Shown here: piece after piece, positions 1 to 8,430 of the stretch
Layout: each line of letters opens with the position of its first letter
Numbering within the stretch: the stretch's first letter is position 1
The notes under the pieces: model-generated
The model's input: only the letters and a program-made list of their open reading frames with translations
What the model was told of the DNA's origin: nothing
Databases searched by the model: none
Position numbers and translations under genes: made by a program
NCBI RefSeq assembly: GCF_003201675.2
Contig: NZ_CP029287.2
Location: forward strand, 186,001-250,000
Source: Metallosphaera hakonensis JCM 8857 = DSM 7519
GTDB taxonomy: Archaea > Thermoproteota > Thermoprotei_A > Sulfolobales > Sulfolobaceae
Direction of reading: 5' to 3'
Length of the DNA stretch: 64,000 nucleotides

Positions 1-556
1 CGTAATATGATAGAATTGAGCCCAGAAGGGTCGGGGTTCCACCCAGTAGATACATCATGAAAAGGAAGGAGTAGTTAACTTTCCCAGTTCTCAGGAAAGG
101 CGAGAGGATGGGAAACCCTTCGGTCACGTTCTGTAGGGTTAGCCCAGCGACCAGGGGGACAACCACTGAGACCAAACCTATCCTTAGGGAACCTCCTATA
201 GCTAAGCCCTCAGTGAAATTCTGTAGTCCTATGCCCAGGGACACAACCAAGGACAACACTTGAGCGTAGTTACGTTCCTTGGCGCTATCCAACCTCATGG
301 CGGAGTACAGGTGAAATCCCAGATAGGATAGGACGAACGGGGCCATGAGGAGAAGTGAAAGGTAGATCTTTCCCTCCACTAGGACGTAAGTCCCAGAGAA
401 TAGGTCCATGATAAGATAGATCAAGATTCCCAGTCCAAGTCCCATTAGGAGTTGAGCTCCTTTCGGTGAGACCCCTTTGTAGGCAATGGGAAACGTAAGG
501 AAGATGGAATACGCTACAAGGAGGGACATCAGCATTAACTCCGTAAATTGATTCAT
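1..556 (-). CDS. ZIP-family divalent metal transporter (3' end beyond window)
   Basis: The first 185 residues of a membrane protein are visible; the gene continues past base 1. Hydrophobic helices alternate with short loops. The helix motif QNFTEG (residues 112-117) and the related QNVTEG (142-147) match the HNxxEG-type metal-binding motifs of TM4 and TM5 of ZIP (SLC39/ZupT) transporters, with Gln replacing the first His in both. ZIP proteins move Zn2+, Fe2+ or Mn2+ into the cytoplasm; the metal cannot be predicted here. The start at 556 is supported by a TATA-like TTTATAAG on the minus strand around 583-590, giving a leaderless transcript. The family is fairly certain, the substrate is not. 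Confidence 0.75.
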   Translation of the reverse strand, partial: MNQFTELMLMSLLVAYSIFLTFPIAYKGVSPKGAQLLMGLGLGILIYLIMDLFSGTYVLVEGKIYLSLLLMAPFVLSYLGFHLYSAMRLDSAKERNYAQVLSLVVSLGIGLQNFTEGLAIGGSLRIGLVSVVVPLVAGLTLQNVTEGFPILSPFLRTGKVNYSFLFMMYLLGGTPTLLGSILSYY

Positions 557-971
557 GGCCACACTATGATAATCCTCAAGGCTTATAAATTTACGCCTCA
601 TCGTAAAATTACCACGTGAATTCTTGATTGGAAGGGGAAAGTTCAGCATTTCAACTTGGTCACCAGGAACCGAATGAGCAAGGGAAGGTCGAGCCATGGA
701 AACCGCTCACATGAGACAAGAGTGAAAATCGTGTTGAAGGGGTCACGTACATTTAAGAGAGAAAACAAAGTTATCTCCTTTGACAAAGTCCCTCCGTAGC
801 AAAAATACGGAGTTCTTTAGACTGATCTTATATTGCGTCTTTCGTGGTTGTAAAGTTAAGCTTAAGGTTCCAGTATCCTGAACAGGAGGCGCTTCACGTG
901 ACTGAATACCTTTCGACCTGTAAGATATTTCATCGTCAATCTTTTAATCAGACTATCCAATCCCTTACTTT
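557..971. promoter_or_regulatory. Divergent intergenic region with two promoters
   Basis: This holds the minus-strand TATA-like box for the ZIP gene (about 583-590) and a plus-strand box CTTTTAATC at about 941-949, some 25 nt before the MFS start at 972. I see no gene, repeat or structured RNA in the remainder. Confidence 0.5.
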
Positions 972-2108
972 ATGAAAGGGATAACCGTGGGATGGTTTGG
1001 AACTTTCCTTCAATTGACGGTCAGGTTGAGCTGGGGGGTGATCGTGGTTCCCATCTCGAGGATCTTGAACCTGAATCCGGTTCAGATGGGCCTAGTGGCG
1101 ACCTTCTTCTACATAGGATACGTGGTGTTCTCTGTTCCCTGGGGTCTTATCATAGATAGGATAGGTCCCGTGAACGCTATGATCATCTCGTCCGTTCCCT
1201 TGATTGGCTTAAATCTGCTTCTCTTCTTTGAAATTAGCTATCCGCTCCTCTTGACAGTGTATTTGATCGAGGGTCTAATAGCCTCAGCCATATTTCCTTC
1301 AGCCATGAAGATCGTCTCAGTTCTTCACGGTAAGGATAGAAGGTTGACCTTTTACGTGGCCCTCCTTGAGAGCGCTTCGCCTGTAACCATACTAACGTTG
1401 AGTTTCCTGGCAGGCCTCCTCCTAGATTTATGGAAGTTCTTCTTCCTGGGAATGGCCATCACGTTCTCGGTGTTCAGCTTAACCGCCCTCTCCCTGAAAA
1501 TAAGGGTGGAGCCTAACCCCGTGAGAAGGTCCTTCACAGTGATCTTGAGGAAGGACATCTTCTTGGCAACATTATTGAGATTGGGGGAACTCTGGGCCAC
1601 ATGGGGAACGACAACCTGGATATTTTCAATGCTGATCCTTTACAGAGGTGCCCCTCCAGGACTCTCCACTGTGTTCCTGGGACTCTTCGGGTTAGGGCAA
1701 TTGCTCGGAATATTATCTGTGGAGAGAGTGGTTGAGAGATTAGGAGATATTTCCGTGATTATGATAAATTTAGTTGGTTTCATTATAATATCGTTACTCA
1801 TAGTCGTCTCTCCCCTAACACTGGTCTTGGTGGAGGCGCTCTTCTTAGGGGTCTGTTCCTTCGCATACAGACCCCCCACGGATTCCCTCATCATGAAAAT
1901 CGCCGGAGTTGGAAGTGCCGCGACATCCATAGGTTACGCTAACGCCGTGTCCCAGATCGGCACCATGATAGCTCCAGTGCTCGTGGGGGTGATTCTCTCC
2001 ATTACAAGAAGCTTCGCGATCTCCATGTTCGGGATAGACACTGGATGTGTGGTTGGGATAATCGCCTTGATGATCCTGAGAGGTGGTTTGAAAAACGGTG
2101 ATAGTTAA
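972..2108 (+). CDS. MFS transporter
   Basis: A 378-residue integral membrane protein with about 12 predicted helices. The loop after TM2 carries the MFS signature in the form GLIIDRIGPVNA (residues about 58-69), equivalent to the canonical GxLxDRxGRR motif. The size is typical of a single-domain major facilitator. It stands alone with its own leaderless promoter, so context does not suggest a substrate. Family assignment is firm; the cargo is unknown. Confidence 0.75.
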   Translation: MKGITVGWFGTFLQLTVRLSWGVIVVPISRILNLNPVQMGLVATFFYIGYVVFSVPWGLIIDRIGPVNAMIISSVPLIGLNLLLFFEISYPLLLTVYLIEGLIASAIFPSAMKIVSVLHGKDRRLTFYVALLESASPVTILTLSFLAGLLLDLWKFFFLGMAITFSVFSLTALSLKIRVEPNPVRRSFTVILRKDIFLATLLRLGELWATWGTTTWIFSMLILYRGAPPGLSTVFLGLFGLGQLLGILSVERVVERLGDISVIMINLVGFIIISLLIVVSPLTLVLVEALFLGVCSFAYRPPTDSLIMKIAGVGSAATSIGYANAVSQIGTMIAPVLVGVILSITRSFAISMFGIDTGCVVGIIALMILRGGLKNGDS

Positions 2109-2445
2109 AATCAGCCTCTTTCGGGCGATTCAATGTGCATCGTTTTCCCCATATGTAACGTTTAACACTCCCACTATACAACAAAGAGTGTGACCTCAAG
2201 AAGGTCCTCAGCACTCCTTTTCTCCCTTGGAACTTGAGAAAGTATATAAGATATGATCTATATTGAAGGTATACTTTCAGATTTAGGGTGGATTCGTGTC
2301 GTATTAGTTGTTCTATAATAACTTTTCTATCATCAAAATATTATATTGTTATTTAAAGGTTCATCTCGGGCAATTTTATTTTTCGTCTAGTTTTAATGAG
2401 CTCATTTAGCAAAATGGCTTTAATCCTCTATGTTGAGAATATTCA
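2109..2445. other. Intergenic region, promoter of the CBS gene
   Basis: AT-rich spacer. A TATA-like GGCTTTAATCC at about 2412-2422 lies about 25 nt before the CBS-protein start. Nothing else recognised. Confidence 0.4.
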
Positions 2446-2823
2446 ATGGCACTGGAAATAAAGCATAGGAGACTTACCAAGCCCCTTCTCGCAGAGCCTG
2501 GTAACACAGTTAGGGAATTAGTGGAGAACATGAGGAGGGAGCAGAAACTTATTGCCCTCATAGTTGACGGAAAATCGGTAATAGGAACCATAACCGTAGA
2601 GAAATTAGAACGTCTCCTATCCAAGGGCTTCGATGGACCGGTTGTAAACGTGATGAACCGGAACGTGGTGACGGTATCAGGGGAAGAAGACTACCTGGAT
2701 TTGTTGTCCCTACTCCTTAAAAACAAACTTGACTGTCTCGTGGTTATGAAGAAGAACAAGGTGAACGGAGTTCTAACTCTCCACGACATTCTATACGCAA
2801 TTCAAAAGAGCGCGGTGCTTTGA
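2446..2823 (+). CDS. Tandem CBS-domain protein
   Basis: A 125-residue protein made of two CBS motifs (about residues 8-58 and 68-120) with no fused catalytic domain. The second repeat shows the usual pattern of MNRNVVTVSGEEDYLDLLSLL followed by GVLTLHDILYAI. Stand-alone CBS pairs bind adenine nucleotides or SAM and act as energy or ligand sensors, often on a partner protein; no partner is evident nearby. The start ATG follows a TATA-like box by about 25 nt. Family call is secure; role unknown. Confidence 0.75.
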   Translation: MALEIKHRRLTKPLLAEPGNTVRELVENMRREQKLIALIVDGKSVIGTITVEKLERLLSKGFDGPVVNVMNRNVVTVSGEEDYLDLLSLLLKNKLDCLVVMKKNKVNGVLTLHDILYAIQKSAVL

Positions 2824-3132
2824 CCCTAAGTTAAATTTTTGTACTCTTTGTTATCAAAAAAGAGATCGTGTTCATTTATTGGTAATTAATACTGAGTTCT
2901 CAGAGTCCATGAGACTTAGGGGAACCTAGAGCGGTCAACCTGATGTAGTCCGTTTCATTGAGAATGACGTTATTTTAATGTAATGGGAATCACTTGGGCC
3001 CTGGGTCTCTGAAAAACCTTAGTTTACGTGAGAAGATCCTGGCAATCAAGGAGAAAATCATGAGAAGATTTGCGAAAACTACCTAATCTGGACGATCTCG
3101 TGGTTCTATACAGTCTCTCTATCAGTCCAACA
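2824..3132. other. Intergenic region between convergent genes
   Basis: About 310 bp between the CBS gene and the 3' end of the resolvase gene. A T-rich stretch just after the CBS stop (about 2834-2870) could serve as a terminator. No ORF or repeat recognised. Confidence 0.3.
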
Positions 3133-3549
3133 TTAAACCAACACGGTGTCCTCTCTCGTCTCCTTCGCCCAATGCACTTTTTCAGCAAATAGTTCATCCA
3201 TGGGCTTACTGTTCTCGATAGTGACGTTCACGTCGGTTATCTCGCTTACTACGACGTATCTCCACTCCCTTATCTTCTTGAACTTCACGGCTATCATGGG
3301 GACTCCACGCATTGGAAACATTGAAAGGAAACCCATCAATTTCGCTACCTGCAACGATCTTACCTTAACCTTTTCCTCCCACGTGCTCTTAACCTCAATG
3401 GCCAAGAGAACCTCTCCCTTAGTGGCAAAAACGTCAGGCAAAGGGTTACTGGAGGAGTTAGATGTTGGGATCCTAACCGAGTTGAATCCGGCCTCCCTTA
3501 GAATAGAAACGAGCTCCCTCTCAGCGTTTCTTCCCACGTCTTTGTTCAT
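3133..3549 (-). CDS. hje: Holliday junction endonuclease Hje
   Basis: A 138-residue archaeal Holliday-junction resolvase. The nuclease core residues are in place: Glu10 in GRNAERE, Asp39 in PLPDVFA, and Glu52/Lys54 in AIEVKS, the E-D-ExK arrangement of the Hjc/Hje fold. The segment [19 protein letters not shown] resembles Sulfolobus Hje more than Hjc. Hje acts as a dimer on four-way DNA junctions during recombination. A longer reading frame is open to 3645, but Met at 3549 matches the family N-terminus ([14 protein letters not shown]) and has a TATA-like box about 25 nt upstream on the minus strand. All core residues are retained, so it is probably functional. Confidence 0.88.
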   Translation of the reverse strand: MNKDVGRNAERELVSILREAGFNSVRIPTSNSSSNPLPDVFATKGEVLLAIEVKSTWEEKVKVRSLQVAKLMGFLSMFPMRGVPMIAVKFKKIREWRYVVVSEITDVNVTIENSKPMDELFAEKVHWAKETREDTVLV

Positions 3550-3967
3550 GCCTTTATTGTTACCTAAAAATAGTAAAAAGGAGATTGGCACATTACCCGA
3601 ACTTCCTGTATTATCGTGGGGAATGATAGGCCTTAAGGGTGGCAAGAAGGTTAGAACAAAAAATTATTCACTCTCTCTACATATGTAATTAGAAGTAAAT
3701 ATTATGCCCGTGGAGATTATCCGAAAATTAGGTGGTAGAAAGGGGCGTAACAATTAAGGTGAGAAATTCTGTTCGTGACGTTGTCCAGGTTAAGCAAAAT
3801 TGAAATATTATCGTGACTATAATATTTCATTTCATGTAATTATGTATAAAATTTAACTATAACGAGTAATATAATCTATATTCTTCAGATCATATAGAAA
3901 TAATTGTACAATTTTGAGATAAATTTTTCAATGCCCCTGGCTGAGGAGGATCTCGAGGAGGCGTACG

Positions 3968-4498
3968 TCAATTGATCGCGATCTTAGTCCTGATCCTGGT
4001 CAGGAGTACCTCGAGGTCGCGATAGAGGTTCAGGAAGAAGACCTCCACGACCTCTCCCCTCTCGGTGGTCGAAGAGGCCACGCCTTCCCTGATCCTCACA
4101 CCGCTCCCCTCCACAGGTAGTCTCGCAGCGCTCACTCCCTTGACCAGGACGTCCTTCCTCGAGGACCACGCCCTGTCCCCCATGAGCTTGTCCTTGGGGA
4201 AGGAGAACTTGAGGTCGCTGAGGTTCGCTAACCCTACCTTGAAGTCCCTCACCAGGTTAGTTTTCCTCTCCACAAGGTTGCATACCTTATGACCGTAGTA
4301 GGCTTTGCCCCGCTTCATGCCCCAACTCCCCCTGTACTTCCTTGAGGTCGCGAAGTGCTTGAGCTTGTTGACCGAGTGGGCCATGAGGGATAGTTCGTCT
4401 GGGAACCGGGTCTCCCTTATGTCAAGGGAGATCTTCTCGAGCCCTGTCTGGAGGCTCCTCTTTCCTGGATAGGCCTCCCGGAAGAACGTGTCCATCAC
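3968..4498 (-). CDS. IS5-family transposase, C-terminal ORF (OrfB part)
   Basis: A 176-residue frame carrying the catalytic core of an IS5-type transposase. The first acidic residue lies in VMDTFFREAYPG, the second in LMGDRAWSSRKD, and a Glu follows in RGEVVEVFF, consistent with DDE order. It overlaps the upstream ORF by 4 nt and lies in the -1 frame relative to it; the join is at the A6 run near 4528-4533. On its own it lacks the N-terminal DUF772-like domain, so activity would require frameshifting or transcriptional slippage. Otherwise the element is disabled. Confidence 0.7.
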   Translation of the reverse strand: MMDTFFREAYPGKRSLQTGLEKISLDIRETRFPDELSLMAHSVNKLKHFATSRKYRGSWGMKRGKAYYGHKVCNLVERKTNLVRDFKVGLANLSDLKFSFPKDKLMGDRAWSSRKDVLVKGVSAARLPVEGSGVRIREGVASSTTERGEVVEVFFLNLYRDLEVLLTRIRTKIAIN

Positions 4499-4917
4499 GT
4501 AGTACTCTTCGTACTCGTCGTTTTTTCTCTCCCCACCTGCAGTTCGAAGCCCTTCTCTTGGTACCTTTTTATGACCTCATCAAGTGAGTTGAGCTCGACC
4601 ATGAGCGTGGTCCACATGACCTCCTCTCCCTTCACGGTCTCATGAAGCTTCTTGTAGAACAGGAAGACCGTGCTCTTGGGAGGTACCTTCTCCCCAAGGA
4701 ACTCCCTGAACTTCTGACTATCCCTTATCTCCCCCTCCAGGTTGTTCCAGGATATGTCGTAGACGTACTTGATCAGGAGGGTCTTGAAGAGCAGGATCAC
4801 GTCCCACTTGGGCTTCCTGCGGTAGAGCGACTCCAACCTCTCCCTGAACTTCTCCCACGGGAAAACCCCATTCGCCTTCAACAGGACGTCCTTCTCGGTA
4901 TGGAGCACCTTTTCCAT
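4495..4917 (-). CDS. IS5-family transposase, N-terminal ORF (OrfA part)
   Basis: A 140-residue frame from the ATG at 4917 (MEKVLHTEKDVLL); an in-frame extension to 5019 has no family support. It contains the DUF772-type N-terminal domain of IS5 transposases, seen as KPKWDVILLFKTLLIKYVYD followed by a segment ending FREFLG. It ends after GFELQVG, just past the A6 run where the frame of the catalytic half diverges by -1. Read through with a -1 slip, the sequence continues smoothly into the catalytic half. Confidence 0.7.
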   Translation of the reverse strand: MEKVLHTEKDVLLKANGVFPWEKFRERLESLYRRKPKWDVILLFKTLLIKYVYDISWNNLEGEIRDSQKFREFLGEKVPPKSTVFLFYKKLHETVKGEEVMWTTLMVELNSLDEVIKRYQEKGFELQVGREKTTSTKSTT

Positions 4918-5152
4918 GATATTACCTCGACCCAATCCCCTATTAATATTACCCTCAAATTGAGGTTCCGACCTAGACGACCCGTTCAACTCGTTCAGAG
5001 AATTTATTGCCCCCTGCATAATTATTTAAATTAAATTCGTTAACCCAGATTATATTGTTCATCACGATTATATTTAGTGCATAATAACATGATTCGAAAT
5101 ATTATAGTTATAATAATATTTCAATTTTGCTTAACCTGGACAACGTCTCGTC

Positions 5153-5370
5153 TTAAGAAATTTAAACCTTAAGCCCCGAAAGCACAGACCAGAGGAAATC
5201 GCCTTCGCCCTCGCGGCTTACGTGATGGGAGTGCAGGTCACCAAGCTCAAGATACCTCCCTCCACTTTGTATTATTACATCAAGAAACTCGGGATCAAGA
5301 GGAGGAAGGACGCGAGGCCGAGATGTCCGTCCTGCAACTCGGACCGCGTGGTCAGGAACGGGGGGTACCC
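5153..5370 (+). pseudogene. IS1-family transposase, N-terminal fragment
   Basis: The open frame encodes an HTH-like segment (KHRPEEIAFALAAYVMG) followed by the InsA-type zinc ribbon beginning RCPSCNSDRVVRNG. It stops at the IS256-family insertion at 5371. The second Cys pair of the ribbon (YRCKVCGRTF) is found beyond that insertion, at about 6714-6743, in the matching frame. No convincing start codon is visible before GTG 5222; the 5' end was probably altered when the IS5 element landed just upstream. Confidence 0.7.
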
Positions 5371-6674
5371 CAAAACATGGTGTACAAAAATGGTTGGAAA
5401 GGTGGTAAAAAATGAAGAGTAATATTAAAGGGAGAAAAGAGGAGGGTGATACCATGAACGCGTCAGTTGAGAGCATGCTCAGCGAGTTCCAGGAGAGTGG
5501 AGTAAAGGACAGCCTGAAGAAGTTGGTGGAGGACGCGATCCAGGAGGTCATGAAGGCGGAGAGGGATCAGTTCCTCAAGTCGCAGAGGGAGAGCGGAGAG
5601 AGGAACTACGGCAACGGGTACTACGACAGGCAGTTCAACGTGTTGGGCATGAGCTTGAACCTACAAGTTCCAAGGGACAGGAAGGGCCAGTTCAGGTCGT
5701 CGATACTCCCAGACGCGTGGAGGAGGTCGGGGGAATACGACGAGCTCGTGATCAAGCTCCTGGCGAAGGGATACTCCAAGGAGGAAGTGAGGGAAGTGCT
5801 AAGGGAGGCTGGAGTGACGGGGACCGCGGTGGACCAGATAGCATCTAGGATGGCGCAGTTCATGAAGGACTATAGGACCAGGGAGATAGGGGAGGAGACC
5901 TTCGCCGCGTTCATGGACGTGTATCACGCGAAGGTCAGAAACGAAGCGGGAAAGATAGTTACGTACTCGGTCTACTTGGTGCTGGGGGTGGACTTCGAGG
6001 GAAGGAAGACCGTGCTCAACCTGACCGTGAGGGAGGGAGCGGAGGACCTCAAGGGATGGAACGAGGTTTTGCAGAACCTCGTGGAGAGAGGCCTCTCCCG
6101 CGTTTCCCTCTTCGTCACGGACGACTTCAGGGGACTCCACGAACTGATCTCCAAGTACTTCTCCTCCTCAAGGCATCAGCTCTGCCTGGTGCACTTTGAG
6201 AGGGACCTGTACAGGAACCTACCCAAGGAGGACGCGAGCTCCATCAAGGAGCACATGAAGGATCTCAAGACCTGCAGGGACGCGGAATGTGGTAGGAAGG
6301 TCGTGGGGGAGATCTCCGAGTTCGTCTCCAAGAGGAGAGCAAGTTACGGCAAGTACATAGCGGAGAGAGCTGAGAACTATGTGGCCTTCCTGAACTACCC
6401 CAGGGAAGTTAGGACCTCAATCTACACCAACAACAGTTGTGAGTCGTTCTTCTCCTACGTCGCCAGGAACGAGAGGTCCTTGAGCTACTTCTCCTCGCAG
6501 GAGTCGCTGGACACTACTCTCTTCGTCATAGCGTCGAACCTGGAGGAGCACTGGGAGAAGCACGTGAACTCTGCAGTGAAGTCACACAGCTATAGGCTCA
6601 GGCAGATCTTCGAGGTGCAGTTCAATGGAGGCGAGTGAGATGAAGGTTTATAAGTCATTGTACACATTTTTCTC
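5371..6674 (+). mobile_element. IS256-family (Mutator-type) insertion sequence
   Basis: About 1304 bp holding one full transposase gene. The ends show an imperfect inverted repeat around the core TGTACAA (5381-5387 and inverted near 6657-6663). The flanks GGGTACCC (5363-5370) and GGGTACTC (6675-6682) form an 8-bp direct repeat with one mismatch, as expected for IS256 elements. Deleting the element and one repeat joins the two halves of the surrounding IS1 transposase in frame, which fixes the boundaries. Confidence 0.8.
5454..6638 (+). CDS. IS256/Mutator-family transposase
   Basis: A 394-residue transposase of the Mutator type. DDE residues are seen in AAFMDVYHAKV, FVTDDFRGL and the C-terminal NNSCESFFSYVARNE. 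The start at 5454 is chosen because GAGGAGGGTGAT precedes it with good Shine-Dalgarno spacing; the in-frame ATG at 5412 has no such site. No internal stop or shift is seen, so this copy may be active. Its closest described relatives should be the Sulfolobus ISC1332-type elements, judging from size and family. Confidence 0.85.
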   Translation: MNASVESMLSEFQESGVKDSLKKLVEDAIQEVMKAERDQFLKSQRESGERNYGNGYYDRQFNVLGMSLNLQVPRDRKGQFRSSILPDAWRRSGEYDELVIKLLAKGYSKEEVREVLREAGVTGTAVDQIASRMAQFMKDYRTREIGEETFAAFMDVYHAKVRNEAGKIVTYSVYLVLGVDFEGRKTVLNLTVREGAEDLKGWNEVLQNLVERGLSRVSLFVTDDFRGLHELISKYFSSSRHQLCLVHFERDLYRNLPKEDASSIKEHMKDLKTCRDAECGRKVVGEISEFVSKRRASYGKYIAERAENYVAFLNYPREVRTSIYTNNSCESFFSYVARNERSLSYFSSQESLDTTLFVIASNLEEHWEKHVNSAVKSHSYRLRQIFEVQFNGGE

Positions 6675-7391
6675 GGGTACTCTCGGAACGGTTCGTCAAG
6701 AGGGAAGAGCAAGTACAGGTGTAAGGTCTGCGGGAGGACCTTTTACGGAACTGCGAGTCACAGGATGAGCAGGGAGCAGAGGGAGAGAATCTTGAAGGAG
6801 TACACCAACAGGATGAGCTTGAGGGGAATATCCAAGGTTGAGGGAAGGCCCTTGACCACGGTTTACAGCTTAGTGAAGAGGGTCGGCTTGAGGGCATACG
6901 TTAACCTGTTGATCCTGCAAGAATTGAAGGCCTTCAGGGCGAAGCTTGGAGTCATAGACGAGAGCTGGACTTACGTACACGTGAGACGCGGTCCTAGACG
7001 ACAGAACCTCTGGATCTGGAACGCCCTGGTCGACGGAGTTCCCTTCTTCGTCACCGGCGACAGGGACTACAACACCTTCCGCTTCCTCTGGAGTTCTCTT
7101 CCCAAGTGCGAGGTCAACTACACCGATGCCTACTCAATCTATCAGGTCCTGGATCACCACGTCGTAGGCAAGAAGTACACCCACACCGCGGAGAGTTACA
7201 ACTCGTTCTGTAGGTCGCACTTAGCTCGGCTAGCCAGGGACACGAAGGCCGTCAACAGGAGCAGAGGGATGACGGACTACAGCCTGGCCCTGTTGAACGT
7301 CATGAACCCGCATGTTTTCTCGGACGAGGAGACTCCCTTGAACCTGGCCTATTTGAGGGGAGTACAGCATATTAGAGAACATCTGATATAA
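6675..7391 (+). pseudogene. IS1-family transposase, catalytic C-terminal fragment
   Basis: The continuation of the N-terminal fragment at 5153-5370. It carries the second zinc-ribbon Cys pair (YRCKVCGRTF), an HTH (SLRGISKVEGRPLTTVYSLV) and an IS1-type DDE domain: Asp in GVIDESWTYV, Asp in NYTDAYSIY and Glu in TAESYNSFCRSHLARL. An internal ATG at 6765 could give a 208-residue product, but it would lack the zinc ribbon. The reading frame itself is undamaged; the gene is broken only by the IS256 insertion. Confidence 0.75.
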
Positions 7392-7487
7392 TTTTACAGG
7401 TAGTTATCGAATAAGATGACTGCATGAGAACACTCCCCTCCTATAACTTCAAATAAGCTTATGACCTATAGTATGTATATATCATGT

Positions 7488-7727
7488 ATGAAAACCATAA
7501 TGATAAGGGACGACGTGTACAAGAAATTGCTTGAGATAAAGGGAGACAAAAGCTTCAGCCAGACCATTGAAGAACTGATAGATGAGTCGTTGAGCATAAG
7601 AAAGAGAAAAATTGAAAAATACTTTGGGGTTCTAAATGAGGCTGAGGCTGAGGAACTGAGTAAAGAAATTAAGGAAATGAGGAAGAGGAACGATGAGGAT
7701 CTTACTAGAGAGCTCAGCGGTAATTGA
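7488..7727 (+). CDS. vapB: VapB-type antitoxin
   Basis: A 79-residue protein beginning MKTIMIRDDVYKKLLEIKG, the N-terminal strand and helix of ribbon-helix-helix antitoxins, followed by a charged C-terminal tail expected to wrap the toxin. An upstream in-frame Met at 7461 is less likely because a TATA-like CTTATGA lies about 27 nt before 7488. It overlaps the PIN-domain toxin gene by 35 nt, the usual VapBC arrangement. Such antitoxins normally repress their own operon. Confidence 0.75.
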   Translation: MKTIMIRDDVYKKLLEIKGDKSFSQTIEELIDESLSIRKRKIEKYFGVLNEAEAEELSKEIKEMRKRNDEDLTRELSGN

Positions 7728-8070
7728 ATATTTAAAGGGAAATAGAAAGGTGAAAGAAGTTATGGATAATGCCGAAGATTTTTACATTAGCTCATTAAGT
7801 GTTTATGAAATATTACTGGGTAAAGTTAATGAAAATAAAATATTTAATTTTCTATCTGCGTTCAAGATTTTGAATGTTAACATGAAAGACTCCATAATAG
7901 CGTCGAGAATTTATAAACGATTGAGAGATAAAGGTAAGTTAATAGGATCTTTCGATATATTAATGGGAGCTCAAGCTATCAATAGAGATATGACCCTTGT
8001 TACTAAGGATACAGATTTTCTAAGGATAAAAGAAGAACATGAAAATTTTAAGTTATTGATGCTTTCATAA
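7693..8070 (+). CDS. vapC: VapC-type PIN-domain toxin, first catalytic Asp replaced by Glu
   Basis: A 125-residue PIN-domain protein. The N-terminus reads RILLESSAVIEYLKG where the family has ILLDSSAxIEYLKG, so Glu6 occupies the place of the first metal-binding Asp. The remaining acidic positions are present: Glu39 in VYEILLGK, Asp88 in SFDILMGAQA and Asp106/Asp108 in VTKDTDF. PIN toxins are Mg2+-dependent RNases. The Asp to Glu change may weaken activity. The gene overlaps vapB and shares its promoter. Codon usage is more AT-rich than in nearby metabolic genes, typical of a mobile toxin-antitoxin module. Confidence 0.75.
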   Translation: MRILLESSAVIEYLKGNRKVKEVMDNAEDFYISSLSVYEILLGKVNENKIFNFLSAFKILNVNMKDSIIASRIYKRLRDKGKLIGSFDILMGAQAINRDMTLVTKDTDFLRIKEEHENFKLLMLS

Positions 8071-8179
8071 AATGATTATCATTCATCAACGCCTTAATTC
8101 ATTCATGAATTTATGGGAATTGGGTTTTATTTTTCCTAAGTCAAAGAGATAGGAATTATTTTAGCTATCTTCGTTATAA

Positions 8180-8308
8180 TGCTTTGTGGATTACTTTAAT
8201 TTTTATCAAGGCAAACGTGAAACCTACTTTTAAATTAACGTGTGATTTAGAATTTAAGAAAAATCTATAAGCTTAACACCTGAGAAATTTGAAGCGATCC
8301 ACAAAGCA
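8180..8308. repeat. Family A miniature inverted-repeat element, copy 1
   Basis: A 129-bp segment that starts TGCTTTGTGGAT and ends with its inverse ATCCACAAAGCA. A second copy sits at 16299-16424 with the same ends and similar interior (ATTTAATT, GTGATTTGGAATTTAAG and AGCTTAAC-type blocks). It has no coding capacity. The arrangement is that of a non-autonomous MITE; I do not recognise the parent transposase in this window. Confidence 0.65.
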
Positions 8309-8343
8309 TCGCTACAACTAATCGCTCTAATATATTTTTTATT

Positions 8344-8430
8344 GTTAAACATGAGTTGTGGATTACCAAGTTTTTTAGCGCCTCTTGGAGTAATAAAGCT
8401 CTCGTAGTTAAACATGAGTTGTGGATTACC
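8344..8430. CRISPR. Two-repeat CRISPR-like unit
   Basis: Two identical 24-nt repeats (8344-8367 and 8407-8430, each beginning GTTAAACATGAG and ending GGATTACC) flank a unique 39-bp spacer (8368-8406). Repeat and spacer lengths match Sulfolobales CRISPR loci. No third repeat is visible on either side and no cas gene is in the window. An 11-nt core of the repeat (TTGTGGATTAC) also occurs at the end of the adjacent family A element, so an origin unrelated to CRISPR is possible. Confidence 0.4.

Larger units (their letters stand above)
3777..5147 (-). mobile_element. IS5-family insertion sequence with intact ends
   Basis: A 1371-bp element bounded by inverted repeats that start GACGTTGTCCAGGTTAAGCA on both outer ends and stay nearly identical for about 35 bp. 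The flanks carry a 4-bp direct repeat TCGT (3773-3776 and 5148-5151), read as the target duplication. Two overlapping minus-strand ORFs together encode a DDE transposase split by a -1 frame change at an A6 run. Clean ends and duplication suggest a recent insertion. Confidence 0.85.
3717..7414 (+). mobile_element. IS1-family element interrupted by two other insertion sequences
   Basis: The remains of one IS1-like element lie on both sides of two later insertions. Its transposase N-terminal part is at 5153-5370 and its catalytic part at 6675-7391. Possible imperfect terminal repeats are TTATCCGAAAATTA at 3717-3730 and, inverted, TTATTCGATAACTA ending at 7414 (11 of 14 matches). I could not find a target duplication. 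The left part was split by the IS5-family element (3777-5147) and the middle by the IS256-family element (5371-6674). The outer boundaries are inferred and less certain than the inner ones. Confidence 0.5.

Noticed and set aside
1352-1930. Minus-strand ORFs opposite the MFS gene
   Set aside because: They are shadow frames of a clear membrane protein; no family features or promoter.
3146-3688. 180-residue plus-strand ORF opposite hje
   Set aside because: Hje has all catalytic residues on the minus strand; the plus frame shows no recognisable domain.
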